Shown in pieces: positions 51,462 to 60,205 of a stretch of DNA of 64,000 nucleotides (position 1 is the stretch's first letter; each line of letters starts with the position of its first letter). The notes below the pieces were generated by a model. The model worked only from the letters and a program-made list of their open reading frames with translations, was not told the origin of the DNA and did not search any database. The DNA is taken from positions 459,136 to 523,135 of the forward strand of contig NZ_RBAL01000003.1 of assembly GCF_003626535.1 (NCBI RefSeq), written 5' to 3'. The position numbers and the translations under genes were made by a program. This DNA is from Streptomyces hoynatensis (GTDB lineage: Bacteria; Actinomycetota; Actinomycetes; Streptomycetales; Streptomycetaceae).

Positions 51462-51860
51462 ATGACGAGCTTCGACGGACTCGCCCACGCCGAGGCGCGC
51501 GCCTTCGCCGCACGCCGGCTGCCGGCCTGGACCGGGAACGACCCCGAGCGGCTCGCCGGCTTCCACGCCGAGGACGCGGTCTACCTCGACCCCGCCGTGC
51601 CGCAGGGCGTACGCGGGCGCCCCGAGATCCTGTCCTACTTCCGGCGGTTGCTGGGGCGCAACCCCGAGTGGGTGTGGACCAGCACCGCGGTCCGGCCGCT
51701 GGAGGGCGGCTTCCTCGACTACCGGCACGCCTCGATCCCGGCGGCACGCGGCATCGTCGAGTGCGGCGGAGTGTGCACCGTCACCCTGCGGGAGGGGCTG
51801 ATCACCAGGAACGAGGTCTTCTTCGACCGCTCCGGGCTGCTGTCCGCGATGGCTCCCTGA
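51462..51860 (+). CDS. SnoaL-like NTF2-fold protein
   Basis: 132 residues. An NTF2-like cone: FAARRLPAWTGNDPERLAGFHAEDAVYLDPAVPQGVRGRPEILSYFRRLLGRNPEWVWTS is typical for SnoaL_2/polyketide-cyclase-like domains. It lies 39 bp after the saccharopine-dehydrogenase-like gene, ATG with AGAAACGGAGCGGCC upstream, so it may share its operon. Enzymatic role unknown. The next 316 bp (51861-52176) hold no gene but probably the lasso-locus promoter. Confidence 0.85.
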   Translation: MTSFDGLAHAEARAFAARRLPAWTGNDPERLAGFHAEDAVYLDPAVPQGVRGRPEILSYFRRLLGRNPEWVWTSTAVRPLEGGFLDYRHASIPAARGIVECGGVCTVTLREGLITRNEVFFDRSGLLSAMAP

Positions 51861-52176
51861 CCGCGGGCGCGCCCGGGCGCACGAGCGGCGGGAACCGGGT
51901 GACCCGCGACGTGGCACGCCGGGCCCGGCCCCTGGCGGCCGGCGAGCCGGCGGGTGGGCCACCGGACGGCCCCCCGCCGACCGGCTGGGCGAGCCCCGCC
52001 GCACGGAGGCGTGCGGTGCGGCGCGGTGCGGTGGCGTCTTCCGAATCCGCGCCGCGCGCGCTGTTGCGCACTCCGGCTCCCCCCGGCGCCGATGGTGTGG
52101 TTCCCGCAGCGAGGGAAATCACTGCTGGTGGCGGCGCTGGGGCGCCGCCGTGAGTGAGCGAGTGGGAGGAACCATC

Positions 52177-52341
52177 GTGGCTGATTCCGTGTCGGTGACG
52201 CAGGGGAGTGTGGGGAGCGGCGGGCAGCCGTACGAGCCGCCCGCGCTGGTCGAGGTCGGCGAGTTCTCGACGCTCACCCTCGGCTGGCCCGAGGGGAACA
52301 GGCTGGAGGAGGGCGGCGAGGGCCTGCGGTGGTGGTTCTAG
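52177..52341 (+). CDS. lasso peptide precursor
   Basis: 54 residues. The leader contains the class II lasso pattern Y-x2-P-x-L-x3-G-x-F-x3-T (Y19, P22, L24, G28, F30, T34), with Thr at position -2 of the predicted core. The core is GWPEGNRLEEGGEGLRWWF (36-54): Gly1 can close on Glu9 for a 9-residue ring, the only acidic residue at positions 7-9, and the tail ends in bulky Trp-Trp-Phe able to plug. GTG start with GGGAGGA 6 nt upstream. The lasso cyclase starts 27 bp after the stop. From residue masses the threaded peptide, minus one water, would be about 2256.05 Da monoisotopic. Confidence 0.88.
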   Translation: MADSVSVTQGSVGSGGQPYEPPALVEVGEFSTLTLGWPEGNRLEEGGEGLRWWF

Positions 52342-52368
52342 GGCCGCCGGGCTCCGGTGCGGGGTGAC

Positions 52369-54165
52369 ATGTGGTTCGCCGTGCTGCCGGACGGCCAGGC
52401 CGCGCGGACCGCGGCGCGCCTACTGGGCGAGCGGGCAGGCCGGCTGATCGCGCACGGCTCGGGACGGCCGTGGCTGCTGGGCCGCTGGCCGGACGACCAG
52501 GTCGTGGTGGCCGAAGCGGGCCGGGCGCGGTTGGCGGTGATCGGGCGCTGCCCGGTCACCGCCGGCGAACTGTCGGCAATGCTGGGCGGCATGGAAAGCG
52601 TCGAGGGGGTGGAGCGCATCGCCCGCCGGCTGGCCGGCAGCTTCCACCTGGTCGCCTCGATCGGCGGGCGGGTACGGGTACGGGGCAGCGCCTCCGGGGT
52701 GCGACGGGTCTTTCACGCCCGGCTCGACGGGGCCACCGTGGGCGCCGGCCGCTGCGACGTCCTGGCCGCGGCGATCGACGCCCCGGTGGACGAGCGGGTC
52801 CTGGCCGCCCGGCTGCTGACCCCCGGCGCCCTGCCCATGGTGGAGGAGAGCAGCGCCTGGCGCGGCGTCACCGCTGTGCCGCCCGACCACTGCCTGCTGC
52901 TCGAGCCGGACGGCGGGGCGAGCACCGGGCGTTGGTGGCAGGTCCCCGAGCCGGCCGTCTCGCTGGCCGACGGGGCCCTGGCCGTGCGGGAGGCGTTGTC
53001 GGCCGCGGTGGACTCGTGCACGGTGGGCGGCGGCACCGTCAGCGCGGACCTGTCCGGGGGCCTGGACTCCACGAGCCTGTGCTTCCTGGCCTCCCGGGGC
53101 CGGGCCGCGCTGGTCACCAACCACCACCGGGGCACCGACCCGCACAACGATGACGCCGGCTGGGCCGGCCAGGCCGCCGCCGCCCTGCCGGACGCGCGGC
53201 ACCTGACGGTGAGCCGGGAACGGACCCCGATGTGGTTCGCCGGGCTGAACGGGGCGCCCACGGGCCTGGAGGACCCGGGTGCCTGGCCGCGCAACCCGGC
53301 CCGGCTGAACGACGTGACCGGCCGGATGACCGCCGCAGGGTCGCGCCTGCACCTGACCGGCAGCGGCGGCGACGAGGTGTTTCGCCTCAGCCCCCGCCAT
53401 CTCCACGACCTGGTGCGCGACCACCCCCTGCGGGCGCTGCCCCGCATCCGCGCGCACCGTCTTCACCACCGGCAGCCGCTGTGGTCCTTGCTGCGGGCGC
53501 TCGGCGAGCGCGGAACATACCGCGGCTGGCTGACCCGGGCGGCCGAGGACCTGGCGGCCGGGGGCCAGGCACCGAGATGGCCCTCGATGAGCTGGGGACC
53601 GGCGCCGGCGATGCCGCCCTGGACCACCTCGGCGGGAGTCGAGACCGCCCGGGCCCTGCTGCGCGAAGCCGCCGCGACCCGCCCGGAACCCTTCGCCACC
53701 CGGCGGGCGCAGCACATCGCCGTCCAGTACGCCCGCACCGCCGGCGCGGGCGTCCGCTGGCTCGGCCAGGCCGCCCGCCGCGCCGGACTGCCCCAGGCCG
53801 CCCCCTGCCTGGACGACAACGTGCTGGATGCCGCGCTGTCCGTCCGGATGGAGGACCGCGAACGCCCCGGCCGGTACAAGCCCCTGCTGACCGCGGCGAT
53901 GGAGGGCATCGTCCCCGCCCCGCTCCTGACCCGCACCACCAAGGGCGACTACTCCGCCGACTTCTACGCCTCCTTGCACCGCCACCGCGGCGAACTCCTG
54001 GAGTTCTTCGGCGACTCACTCCTCGCCGGCCGGGGCCTGATCGACGCCGGCGCGCTGCGCGCCGCGCTCCTGGCCCCGCACCCCACCCCGCACATCCTCA
54101 GCCCGCTGCTGCAGACACTCGCCTGCGAAGCCTGGCTGCGCGCACAACCCGCCTCCTGCCCCTGA
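52369..54165 (+). CDS. lasso peptide macrolactam synthetase (asparagine synthetase B-like, LasC)
   Basis: 598 residues. An inactive N-terminal glutaminase-like half (MWFAVLPDGQAARTAARLLGERA) is followed by the AsnB ATP-binding half: SADLSGGLDSTSLCFLA (PP-loop, about 225-240), LHLTGSGGDEVFR (about 330) and TTKGDYSADFYASLHRHR near the end. LasC adenylates the Asp/Glu side chain of the core and joins it to Gly1. ATG 52369 was chosen by the MWFA(V/L) start usual for this family. The gene follows the precursor directly. No RRE (B1) or transglutaminase-like peptidase (B2) gene follows. Confidence 0.92.
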   Translation: MWFAVLPDGQAARTAARLLGERAGRLIAHGSGRPWLLGRWPDDQVVVAEAGRARLAVIGRCPVTAGELSAMLGGMESVEGVERIARRLAGSFHLVASIGGRVRVRGSASGVRRVFHARLDGATVGAGRCDVLAAAIDAPVDERVLAARLLTPGALPMVEESSAWRGVTAVPPDHCLLLEPDGGASTGRWWQVPEPAVSLADGALAVREALSAAVDSCTVGGGTVSADLSGGLDSTSLCFLASRGRAALVTNHHRGTDPHNDDAGWAGQAAAALPDARHLTVSRERTPMWFAGLNGAPTGLEDPGAWPRNPARLNDVTGRMTAAGSRLHLTGSGGDEVFRLSPRHLHDLVRDHPLRALPRIRAHRLHHRQPLWSLLRALGERGTYRGWLTRAAEDLAAGGQAPRWPSMSWGPAPAMPPWTTSAGVETARALLREAAATRPEPFATRRAQHIAVQYARTAGAGVRWLGQAARRAGLPQAAPCLDDNVLDAALSVRMEDRERPGRYKPLLTAAMEGIVPAPLLTRTTKGDYSADFYASLHRHRGELLEFFGDSLLAGRGLIDAGALRAALLAPHPTPHILSPLLQTLACEAWLRAQPASCP

Positions 54166-54228
54166 AGGGGCCGTGGCGAGTGGGGGCGGAGGCCCGAACC
54201 GCGGGCCCACGCCCGTGCCGTCGGCGGC

Positions 54229-54690
54229 TCAGCGCGAGGCTTCGAGAAGCCGGGACATCAGGGCGAGGAACTGGCGTCGCTGTGATCCGGTCAGTGGCGC
54301 AAGCAACTCCTCCTGGACCCCGCCGATGACGGTGTCGAGCTCGGCAAGCTGTTGCACGCCCTCGGGGGTGATGGTGACGATGTTGCGGCGCTTGTGCCGG
54401 GGGTCGACCCGGCGCTCGACGAGCCCACGCGATTCGAGCTCCGTCAGTGCGGCGGTGACGTCGCTGCGGTCGATGCCCGTGTCGCGCCCGAGGTCGGCCT
54501 GGCTGGCGGGCCCCCACTGTTCGAGCGCGGCAAGCAGCCGGTAGTGGTAGCCCCGCAGGCCGTTGCCGCGGGCCTCGAAGCCCGCACCCAGCAACGCCGA
54601 AGAGCGGGCGTAGACGCGGCTGATGAGCCAGGTCGGGCGGTCCTTGACTCGATCGGGCGTCCGTCCGGACTGATCGTGACGTACAGGCAC
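54229..54690 (-). CDS. MarR-family repressor
   Basis: 153 residues. A winged helix GYHYRLLAALEQWGPASQADLGRDTGIDRSDVTAALTELESRGLVERRVDPRHKRRNIVTITPEG is diagnostic, with wing DPRHKRR. It is divergent from the DHA2 exporter, with two TGTTGG-N5-CCAACA operators in the 85-bp gap. Converges on the lasso cyclase end (63 bp). Confidence 0.93.
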   Translation of the reverse strand: MPVRHDQSGRTPDRVKDRPTWLISRVYARSSALLGAGFEARGNGLRGYHYRLLAALEQWGPASQADLGRDTGIDRSDVTAALTELESRGLVERRVDPRHKRRNIVTITPEGVQQLAELDTVIGGVQEELLAPLTGSQRRQFLALMSRLLEASR

Positions 54691-54707
54691 CCCCTCAGGC
54701 TACCACT

Positions 54708-54748
54708 TGTTGGCCCGCCCAACACTTGCTATGTTGGCGCCCCCAACA
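54708..54748. promoter_or_regulatory. twin MarR operators
   Basis: TGTTGG-cccgc-CCAACA (54708-54724) and TGTTGG-cgccc-CCAACA (54732-54748), 24 bp apart, lie between the divergent MarR and MFS genes and cover the expected promoters of both. Confidence 0.85.
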
Positions 54749-54775
54749 CTCGTTTGGGTCCCCTGAGGAGCTCAC

Positions 54776-56281
54776 GTGGAGACCGTTCCCCTCCCGCCCA
54801 CGCTGCACAGCCCGCGTGGCCGCCGGGTACTGGCACTGCTGTGTGCCGTCGCGTTCCTCGACTTCGTCGACGCGTCCATCACCAACGTGGCAATGCCGCA
54901 CATCCAAAAAGACCTCGACCTCTCGACGCAGAGCCTCCCCTGGGTGCCCTCGTCATACCTGCTGACCTACGGCGGCTTCATGCTGCTCGGCGGCCGCCTC
55001 GCCGACCTGCTGGGCCGCCGCACCATGCTGCTCGCCGGCACGGCCCTCGTCGGACTGTCCTCACTCGCCGGAGGGCTCGCCGCAAGCGCCGGCGTGTTCA
55101 TCACGGCGCGACTCGCCCAGGGCCTCGGCGCCGCCCTCATGCTGCCCGCCGCCCTGTCCTGCCTCACCACCACCTTCACGGCCCCACGCGACCGCCAGGC
55201 CGCGCTCAGCGTCTGGGCCGCCGTCGCCGGGCTGGCCTCGGCGGCCGGCATTCTGCTCGGAGGTGTCCTCACCGAGGGGCCCGGGTGGCGCTGGGTCATG
55301 TTCGTCAACCCGATCGCCTGCGCGCTGGTACTGCCCGCCGCCGTCGCCCTCCTGCCACGAGACCTGCCGGCCGCGCGGAGATCCCGTTTCGACCTCCTCG
55401 GCAGCGCCGTCGTCACCTGCGGCATGCTGCTGCTCGTCTACGCCCTGATCAAGGCACCCGACCAGGGCTGGGACGCGACCCGCACCTGGCTCCAATTCGG
55501 CACCGTGGCCACGCTCCTGACCTGCTTCGTCCTCATCGAGCGCCAGGCCCGCGACCCGATCCTGCCGCTGAGCATCTTCCGCGTGCCGGGACTGGCCGCA
55601 GCCAACCTCACCGGGCTGATCGGGTTCGCCGGCATGCTCTCGATGTTCTACTTCCTCACCCTCTACATGCAGACCGTCCTGGGCTACTCCCCGATCGCCG
55701 CCGGAGCCGCCTACCTCCCGCTGACCCTCGGCGTCGGAGTCTCCGCCGGCATCGGGGGCAGGCTGCTCACCAGGGTCGGCAGCCGAATCGTCGTCTTCGC
55801 CGGTGCCCTCCTCGCGGCCGGTGGCCTGCTCCTCCTCAGCCACATCCCCGTCACCGGCGGATACCTCGCCCACATCCTCCCCGGGCTTCTCCTCGTGGCC
55901 CTGGGCAGCGGAGCCGTGTTCGTCGGAGTGACGACCGCCGCCAATGCCGGAGTCGGCCCCAACCGCGCCGGACTTGCCGCGGCCATCCTCAACTCCTCCC
56001 AGCAGATCGGCGGAGCCCTCGGACTGGCCATCTTCTCCGCCGTCGGCACCGCACGCATACACCACCTGCTCGGATCGGGAACGCCCGTGCCGGAGGCCAC
56101 CACCTCCGGCCTGCGCCACGCCCTGGCCACCGGCGCCGCCTTCGCGGCCGCCGCCGCACTCATCGCCCTCGCGACAACGAACGCCCGCGAAGACCCCACC
56201 CGGCCCCACGAAGAAGAACCCGAACCCGACCAGCCGCACCACGCAGCCGGTCCCGAACCCGCCATGAAGGAAACCCCATGA
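54776..56281 (+). CDS. MFS transporter, DHA2 (EmrB/QacA) type
   Basis: 501 residues, 14 transmembrane helices. CAVAFLDFVDASITNVAMPHIQKDL is helix 1 with the DHA2 acidic residues, LGGRLADLLGRRTMLLAGTAL is motif A, and GPGWRWVMFVNPIACALVLP fits motif C neighbourhoods. The C-terminal tail is acidic and Pro-rich. GTG start with GAGGAG 5 nt upstream. Controlled by the divergent MarR. Because it follows the lasso locus, it could serve as a peptide or drug exporter, but normal lasso exporters are ABC type, so the link is only positional. Confidence 0.93.
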   Translation: METVPLPPTLHSPRGRRVLALLCAVAFLDFVDASITNVAMPHIQKDLDLSTQSLPWVPSSYLLTYGGFMLLGGRLADLLGRRTMLLAGTALVGLSSLAGGLAASAGVFITARLAQGLGAALMLPAALSCLTTTFTAPRDRQAALSVWAAVAGLASAAGILLGGVLTEGPGWRWVMFVNPIACALVLPAAVALLPRDLPAARRSRFDLLGSAVVTCGMLLLVYALIKAPDQGWDATRTWLQFGTVATLLTCFVLIERQARDPILPLSIFRVPGLAAANLTGLIGFAGMLSMFYFLTLYMQTVLGYSPIAAGAAYLPLTLGVGVSAGIGGRLLTRVGSRIVVFAGALLAAGGLLLLSHIPVTGGYLAHILPGLLLVALGSGAVFVGVTTAANAGVGPNRAGLAAAILNSSQQIGGALGLAIFSAVGTARIHHLLGSGTPVPEATTSGLRHALATGAAFAAAAALIALATTNAREDPTRPHEEEPEPDQPHHAAGPEPAMKETP

Positions 56282-56955
56282 GCAAGGCACCCACGAACGC
56301 ATCCGCACGCGTCCTCGTCGTCGGCCGAAGCCCGGGCGTACTCGTCGACGCCGTCCGCATCCTGCGCGGCAAGGGCTATTCCGCCAACGCAACCAACCAG
56401 TTCGACCGGGTACTCGACGACTACGACGCGACCGGCATCGACATCCTGGTCTTCGGAGGCATGGTCCCGGCCGACACCAAACAGCACCTGCGCGAGGAAA
56501 TCGGCCGGCGCAACCCGCACACCACCTTCCTCCAAGGGCTCGCCGGCATCGCCGGCCTCATCGCCGCCCAGGTCGAAGAGGCCGCCACCTCCAGCGAACC
56601 GGACCACGGCCGGCTCGCCTACGACGCGGCGCACCGGACCGTGGAGCTGACACTGAACGCCCCCCGGCATGTCTCGGTACACGCGTGGTGGGTCACCTCC
56701 TACACCCCGCCGGAGCCCAAGAGCACCTCGACGGAGGTGCTCAACGCCCGGCTGGACAAGGGCTCCCACAGCGTCCCGGTCCCGGAACGCGTACCGTCCG
56801 AAGCCTCCTTCGCAACGGTCGCCGTCGGCCCCTCCGTCCGCGTGTTCACCGTCGGCGCGATGCCCAAGGCGATCACCCGCATGATCCCGGCTTCGCCCAC
56901 CGACCGACGGCTCCCCGAAGTCGGCCACGTCACCACGCACAACGACGACCGGTGA
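56278..56955 (+). CDS. conserved hypothetical protein with response-regulator-like N-terminal fold
   Basis: 225 residues. ARVLVVGRSPGVLVDAVRILRGKGYSANATNQFDRVLDDYDATGIDILVFGGMVP resembles a receiver-like alpha/beta domain but without phosphoacceptor arrangement. The C-terminal part (RTVELTLNAPRHVSVHAWWVTSYTPPEPKST) has a beta-rich look. No named family. The ATG overlaps the MFS stop (ATGA), so it is a co-translated partner of the exporter; its role may be linked to it. Confidence 0.75.
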   Translation: MSKAPTNASARVLVVGRSPGVLVDAVRILRGKGYSANATNQFDRVLDDYDATGIDILVFGGMVPADTKQHLREEIGRRNPHTTFLQGLAGIAGLIAAQVEEAATSSEPDHGRLAYDAAHRTVELTLNAPRHVSVHAWWVTSYTPPEPKSTSTEVLNARLDKGSHSVPVPERVPSEASFATVAVGPSVRVFTVGAMPKAITRMIPASPTDRRLPEVGHVTTHNDDR

Positions 56956-57366
56956 AGTAAGAGAAAACGACCGATGATTGACGTTCGGCTTTCAGCGTTT
57001 TGAGCGTTTTCGGCCTTTTCGGCGCGGGTCACACCCTCTCGGGCCTGCGGATCTTCGCTGGCCGGATAGGGCATGGGGCTGTGGCTGTGGCTGGTGAGAG
57101 CCGGCGCCGTGTTCCCGGCGATGGAGGGCGCGCCGTTTCCCGGTGAAGGGTGGATGCCGAATACTGGAGGCGCAGCGCCTCCAAGACCCCCTTCCCGGGG
57201 CGGGCCCCCTCGGGTCCCAGGGCGGCGCCGGCGGCTGCCTGTGACCGCCGGAAGGCCGTCAGCACCCGGGCCCGGAACCGCAGGCCAATCGTCGTCGACG
57301 TCAGGGCCGTTGCGGTCGGCTGCGGCCTCGGCGCGGTCGTCGCGTGTTTCCGCCTCCGCCGAGTCG
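56956..57366. other. gene-free region with a hairpin
   Basis: No supportable gene. A hairpin TGGAGGCG-CAG-CGCCTCCA (57165-57183) occurs, and an open frame on the minus strand has Pro/Arg-rich shadow character. The stretch starts with an AT-richer patch just after the exporter unit. Confidence 0.5.
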
Positions 57367-57512
57367 GCCGCCAGCATCCGCGGCTTCTTCGTCGAGGACC
57401 TGTATCGCGAAGACGCGGTGCTGGTCGTGGACGAGACAGGTGACCTGAAGAAGGGCATGCACACAGTGGGCGTGCGGCGCCAGCACACCGGCACCGCCGG
57501 ACGCATCGAGAG
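57367..57512 (+). pseudogene. IS701-like transposase fragment
   Basis: About 48 codons (FFVEDLYREDAVLVVDETGDLKKGMHTVGVRRQHTGTAGRIE) match the catalytic Asp-containing block of IS701-family DDE transposases (VLVVDETGDxKKG, GVQRQYTGTAGR). No start, no further domains. It is cut at 57513 by the end of another IS. Confidence 0.8.
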
Positions 57513-57680
57513 CAGTGAGCTTCTTCAGCGGTGCCGCTCCAGGGTGAGAACGGCTTTGGCGAGTGACGTCATGCGGTTCGGGCTGCCGGCGCCCGGTTCA
57601 CGGTCTGCTGGGCGGGAGTGAGACCGTGGTGCGGCCGATGCTTGACGCCGGCGGTGTCCCAAGGACCTCTTCCTTGGCAG
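57513..57680 (-). mobile_element. truncated copy of the IS5-like element
   Basis: From the terminal repeat CAGTGAGCTTCTTCAGC (57513-57529) inward, the minus strand repeats the 3' end of the IS at 59185-60065, ending [14 protein letters not shown], with an internal deletion of about 75 bp near 57580 and loss of homology beyond about 57680. Inserted into the IS701-like fragment. Confidence 0.75.
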
Positions 57681-57774
57681 GTGCACGGGACGCAGGTAAG
57701 CGGTCAGGCCCCATGGGCGAGGCCCCGTCCGGTGAACCGGGGTGCGCGGTATGCCCACCGTATGCGGGGCGCGG

Positions 57775-58506
57775 TCAGACCTGTGCCTGGCCTCCGTCGA
57801 CGAACCAGTCGGCGCCGTTGACGAAGCTGGAGGCGTCCGAGGCCAGGAACGTCGCCACGGCGGCGATCTCGTCCGGGCGGCCGATCCTGCCGAGCGGCAC
57901 CTGCGAGGCGAGTTGGTGGTCCGGGCCTACGGCGCCGATCAGGCCCGGGGTGTGGGTCGGGCCGGGGCTCAGCACGTTCACCCGGAACTTCCGTTCCTGC
58001 GCGCCGAGCGCCCAGCTGCGCACCAGGTTGCGCACCGCCGCCTTCGATGCGCCGTAGATTTCCAGGCCCGGTCCGGGGCGGAGGGTGCTGGTCGATCCTG
58101 TCACTATGATCGAGGCGCCGTCCGACAGCAGGGGCAGCGCCTTTTGTACGGTGAAGATCGTGCCCTTCACGTTCGTGCCGAAGGTGGCGTCGATGGCTTC
58201 CTCGGTGATCTCACCGAGACGCTGAGGGACCGCGCTGCCGGCGTTGGCGACAAGCACGTCGATGCGGCCCGCCTCCTCGCGCACGACCGAGTAGAGGTTG
58301 TCGAGGTCCGTCTGTATCGAAACGTCGGTCCTCACGCCGGTGGCTGCCGGCCCGATCTCGGCGACGGCCGCGTCGAGCGGCTCCTGACGGCGACCGGCCA
58401 GGAACACCCGTGCCCCCTCCGCGGCGAACCGTTTGGCGATGGCCAGCCCGATGCCGCTGTTGGCTCCGGTGACCACCGCCGCCTTGCCTGCGAGTACTTC
58501 CGTCAT
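57775..58506 (-). CDS. short-chain dehydrogenase/reductase
   Basis: 243 residues, classical SDR. TGANSGIG cofactor loop (about 13-20), NAG (VLVANAGSAVP), catalytic Ser in VTGSTST and YGASK motif (about 150). RIGRPDEIAAVATFLASDASSFVNGADWFVDGGQ is the family end. NAD(P)-dependent, substrate unknown. ATG 58506. It is divergent from a TetR gene; a 53-bp palindromic operator covers its promoter. Confidence 0.95.
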   Translation of the reverse strand: MTEVLAGKAAVVTGANSGIGLAIAKRFAAEGARVFLAGRRQEPLDAAVAEIGPAATGVRTDVSIQTDLDNLYSVVREEAGRIDVLVANAGSAVPQRLGEITEEAIDATFGTNVKGTIFTVQKALPLLSDGASIIVTGSTSTLRPGPGLEIYGASKAAVRNLVRSWALGAQERKFRVNVLSPGPTHTPGLIGAVGPDHQLASQVPLGRIGRPDEIAAVATFLASDASSFVNGADWFVDGGQAQV

Positions 58507-58524
58507 GACGCGCCCACTCCTCAG

Positions 58525-58577
58525 TTCTTGACTGGTTCGTCCATAACACTAGCCGTTATGGACGAACCAGTCAAGAA
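58525..58577. promoter_or_regulatory. large palindromic TetR operator covering divergent promoters
   Basis: Perfect 23-bp arms (58525-58547 and 58555-58577, half-site TTGACTGGTTCGTCCATAAC) around a 7-nt spacer. On the minus strand TTGACT-N17-TAGTGT is a good promoter for the SDR gene; on the plus strand TTGACT-N16-TAGCCG leads to the TetR gene 17 bp after the palindrome. Confidence 0.9.
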
Positions 58578-58593
58578 TGGGTAGGCTGTCCCC

Positions 58594-59190
58594 ATGGCGC
58601 GACCCAGGAGGTTCGACGAGCGGCAGGTACTGGACACTGCCCGGGAGCGGTTCTGGTCGGGTGGGTACGCCGCCACGCGCATGGAGGACATCGCCGAGGC
58701 AACGGGGCTCGGCAAAGGCAGCCTGTACGGCGCGTTCGGCGGGAAGCAGGAACTGTTCCACCGGGTGTTCGACGATTACTGCGGCTCCGTCGTCGATGCC
58801 GTGAGCCGGCAGTTGCGCGGCAACGACGCGGACGCCTTCGAGCGGCTGTCCGCCCACGTGCACGCGGTGGCGGCGGCGACTGCCGCAGACACCGCCCACC
58901 GCGGATGCCTGCTGGCCAAGGGCGCCGCCGAGCTGGCCGAACACGACGAGACGGTGGCCAAGCGGGCCCGCACGGCCATCGAGGCGCTGCAGAAGCTGCT
59001 GGAGGACGACATCGCAGCCTGTCAGCGCAACGGCGATATCGCCGCGGACGCGGATCCGGGAAAGCTGGCTGCGCTCGTACTCGCCGTACTGCGCGGCATT
59101 GAAGCGCTGGGCAAGGCCGGAGCGAGCGAGGAGACGCTGACCGATATTGCCCGGACAGCCCTTGCCGTGCTGCCCCGCCCCGCTCACTGA
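58594..59190 (+). CDS. TetR-family repressor
   Basis: 198 residues. [58 protein letters not shown] is the TetR HTH; the C-terminal domain has [23 protein letters not shown] as in TetR_C_16/AcrR-type xenobiotic regulators. It likely represses itself and the SDR through the 53-bp palindrome. Its TGA stop lies inside the left terminal repeat of the IS that follows, so the C-terminus may have been shortened by the insertion by a few residues. Confidence 0.92.
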   Translation: MARPRRFDERQVLDTARERFWSGGYAATRMEDIAEATGLGKGSLYGAFGGKQELFHRVFDDYCGSVVDAVSRQLRGNDADAFERLSAHVHAVAAATAADTAHRGCLLAKGAAELAEHDETVAKRARTAIEALQKLLEDDIAACQRNGDIAADADPGKLAALVLAVLRGIEALGKAGASEETLTDIARTALAVLPRPAH

Positions 59191-60065
59191 GTTTCTTCAG
59201 CCCGGCCACCGATCGGGAGATGGCCGAGGGCGCGTGACAGACGAGGCCCCCGAGTTGCCGGTGGAGATGACTGACGTCTCAACCAAGCAGCCCAGCCCCT
59301 CGTTGATCATCTATCCCGCTGCACTCGACGTGTCACATGCGCTCGTGGAGTGGGTCACCATGCTCATCGTCAACCGTGAGGGGGACCGGCGCTGCAAGCT
59401 GCGCCCGTCTCAACGCGCGACGGTGACGCTCGTGTACTTGCGTGAGCACGTCACGTTGGCGCAGATCGCCGCAGGATTCGGCATCATCGAGTCCACTGCT
59501 CACGCCTACACCACAGCGGCCGCCGACCTGCTCGCCGAGCGCGCACCGGGCCTGCTCAAGGCCCTGCGCGAAGCCGACCCGGACTTCGTCCTGCTGGACG
59601 GCACCCTCGCCGAGTGCGACCGCGTCGGTGACGGGCGGGCGGACTACTCGGCCAAGTCCCGCCGGCACGGCGTGAACGCGCAGGTCGTCACCGACCCCAG
59701 CGGCCGACTGCTGTGGCTCTCCGCTGCACTGCCCGGCCGTGCCCACGACCTGGCCGCCGCCCGTACCCACCGGATCATCCGTATCCGCGGACGCCAGGGC
59801 ATCGCCATCCCGGCCGACCTCGCCTGCCAAGGAGGAGGTCCTTGGGGCACCACCGGCGTCAAGCGTCGGCCGCACCACGGCCTCACTCCCGCCCAGCAGA
59901 CCGTAGAACCGGGCGCCGGCCAGGATCCGTGCCCCGGCCGGGCGTGGCGTCGCCCGCCTCAAGTCCTGGCGGATCTTCCGTCACGCCCGCTGCAACCCGA
60001 ACCGCAAGACGTCACTCGCCAAAGCCGTACTCACCCTGGAGCGGCACCGCTGAAGAAGCTCACTG
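59185..60065 (+). mobile_element. IS5-like insertion sequence (about 880 bp)
   Basis: Bounded by 17-bp imperfect inverted repeats: CACTGAGTTTCTTCAGC (59185-59201) and its inverse CAGTGAGCTTCTTCAGC (60065-60049), two mismatches. It contains one transposase gene, now frameshifted. A partial second copy in opposite orientation is at 57513-57680. Target duplications are not evident. Confidence 0.8.
59234..60053 (+). pseudogene. IS5-family transposase, frameshifted
   Basis: The N-terminal helix-turn-helix ([46 protein letters not shown]) and DDE part ([15 protein letters not shown]...[35 protein letters not shown]) are intact in frame 1 until about 59905. The C-terminus ([35 protein letters not shown]) continues in another frame to the TGA at 60051-60053. 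GTG 59234 is the likely start; ATG 59267 is possible. Probably inactive unless programmed frameshifting occurs, which this family does use in some members. Confidence 0.8.
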
Positions 60066-60205
60066 CGGGGCCGCGTCGGCGGGTGTGGGGTGTTGGGCAG
60101 ATCCTGGCTGCCGCGGGCCTGCCCGTCACGCGCCCCGGGGGTTGGAGGCTGATCGTGCTGCCGGCGGAATCCTGACCGGGCGGGGGAGGCCGCCGACCTG
60201 CGCGT

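Noticed and set aside
52150..52176. Longer start for the lasso precursor (GTG 52150)
   Set aside because: GTG 52177 has GGGAGGA at proper spacing and gives a typical leader length; the extra nine residues do not resemble leaders.
54166..57366. Search for lasso B1/B2 genes after the cyclase
   Set aside because: All frames accounted for by MarR, MFS and one hypothetical protein; no RRE-like or transglutaminase-like motifs were seen. Upstream 50304-52176 was also checked.
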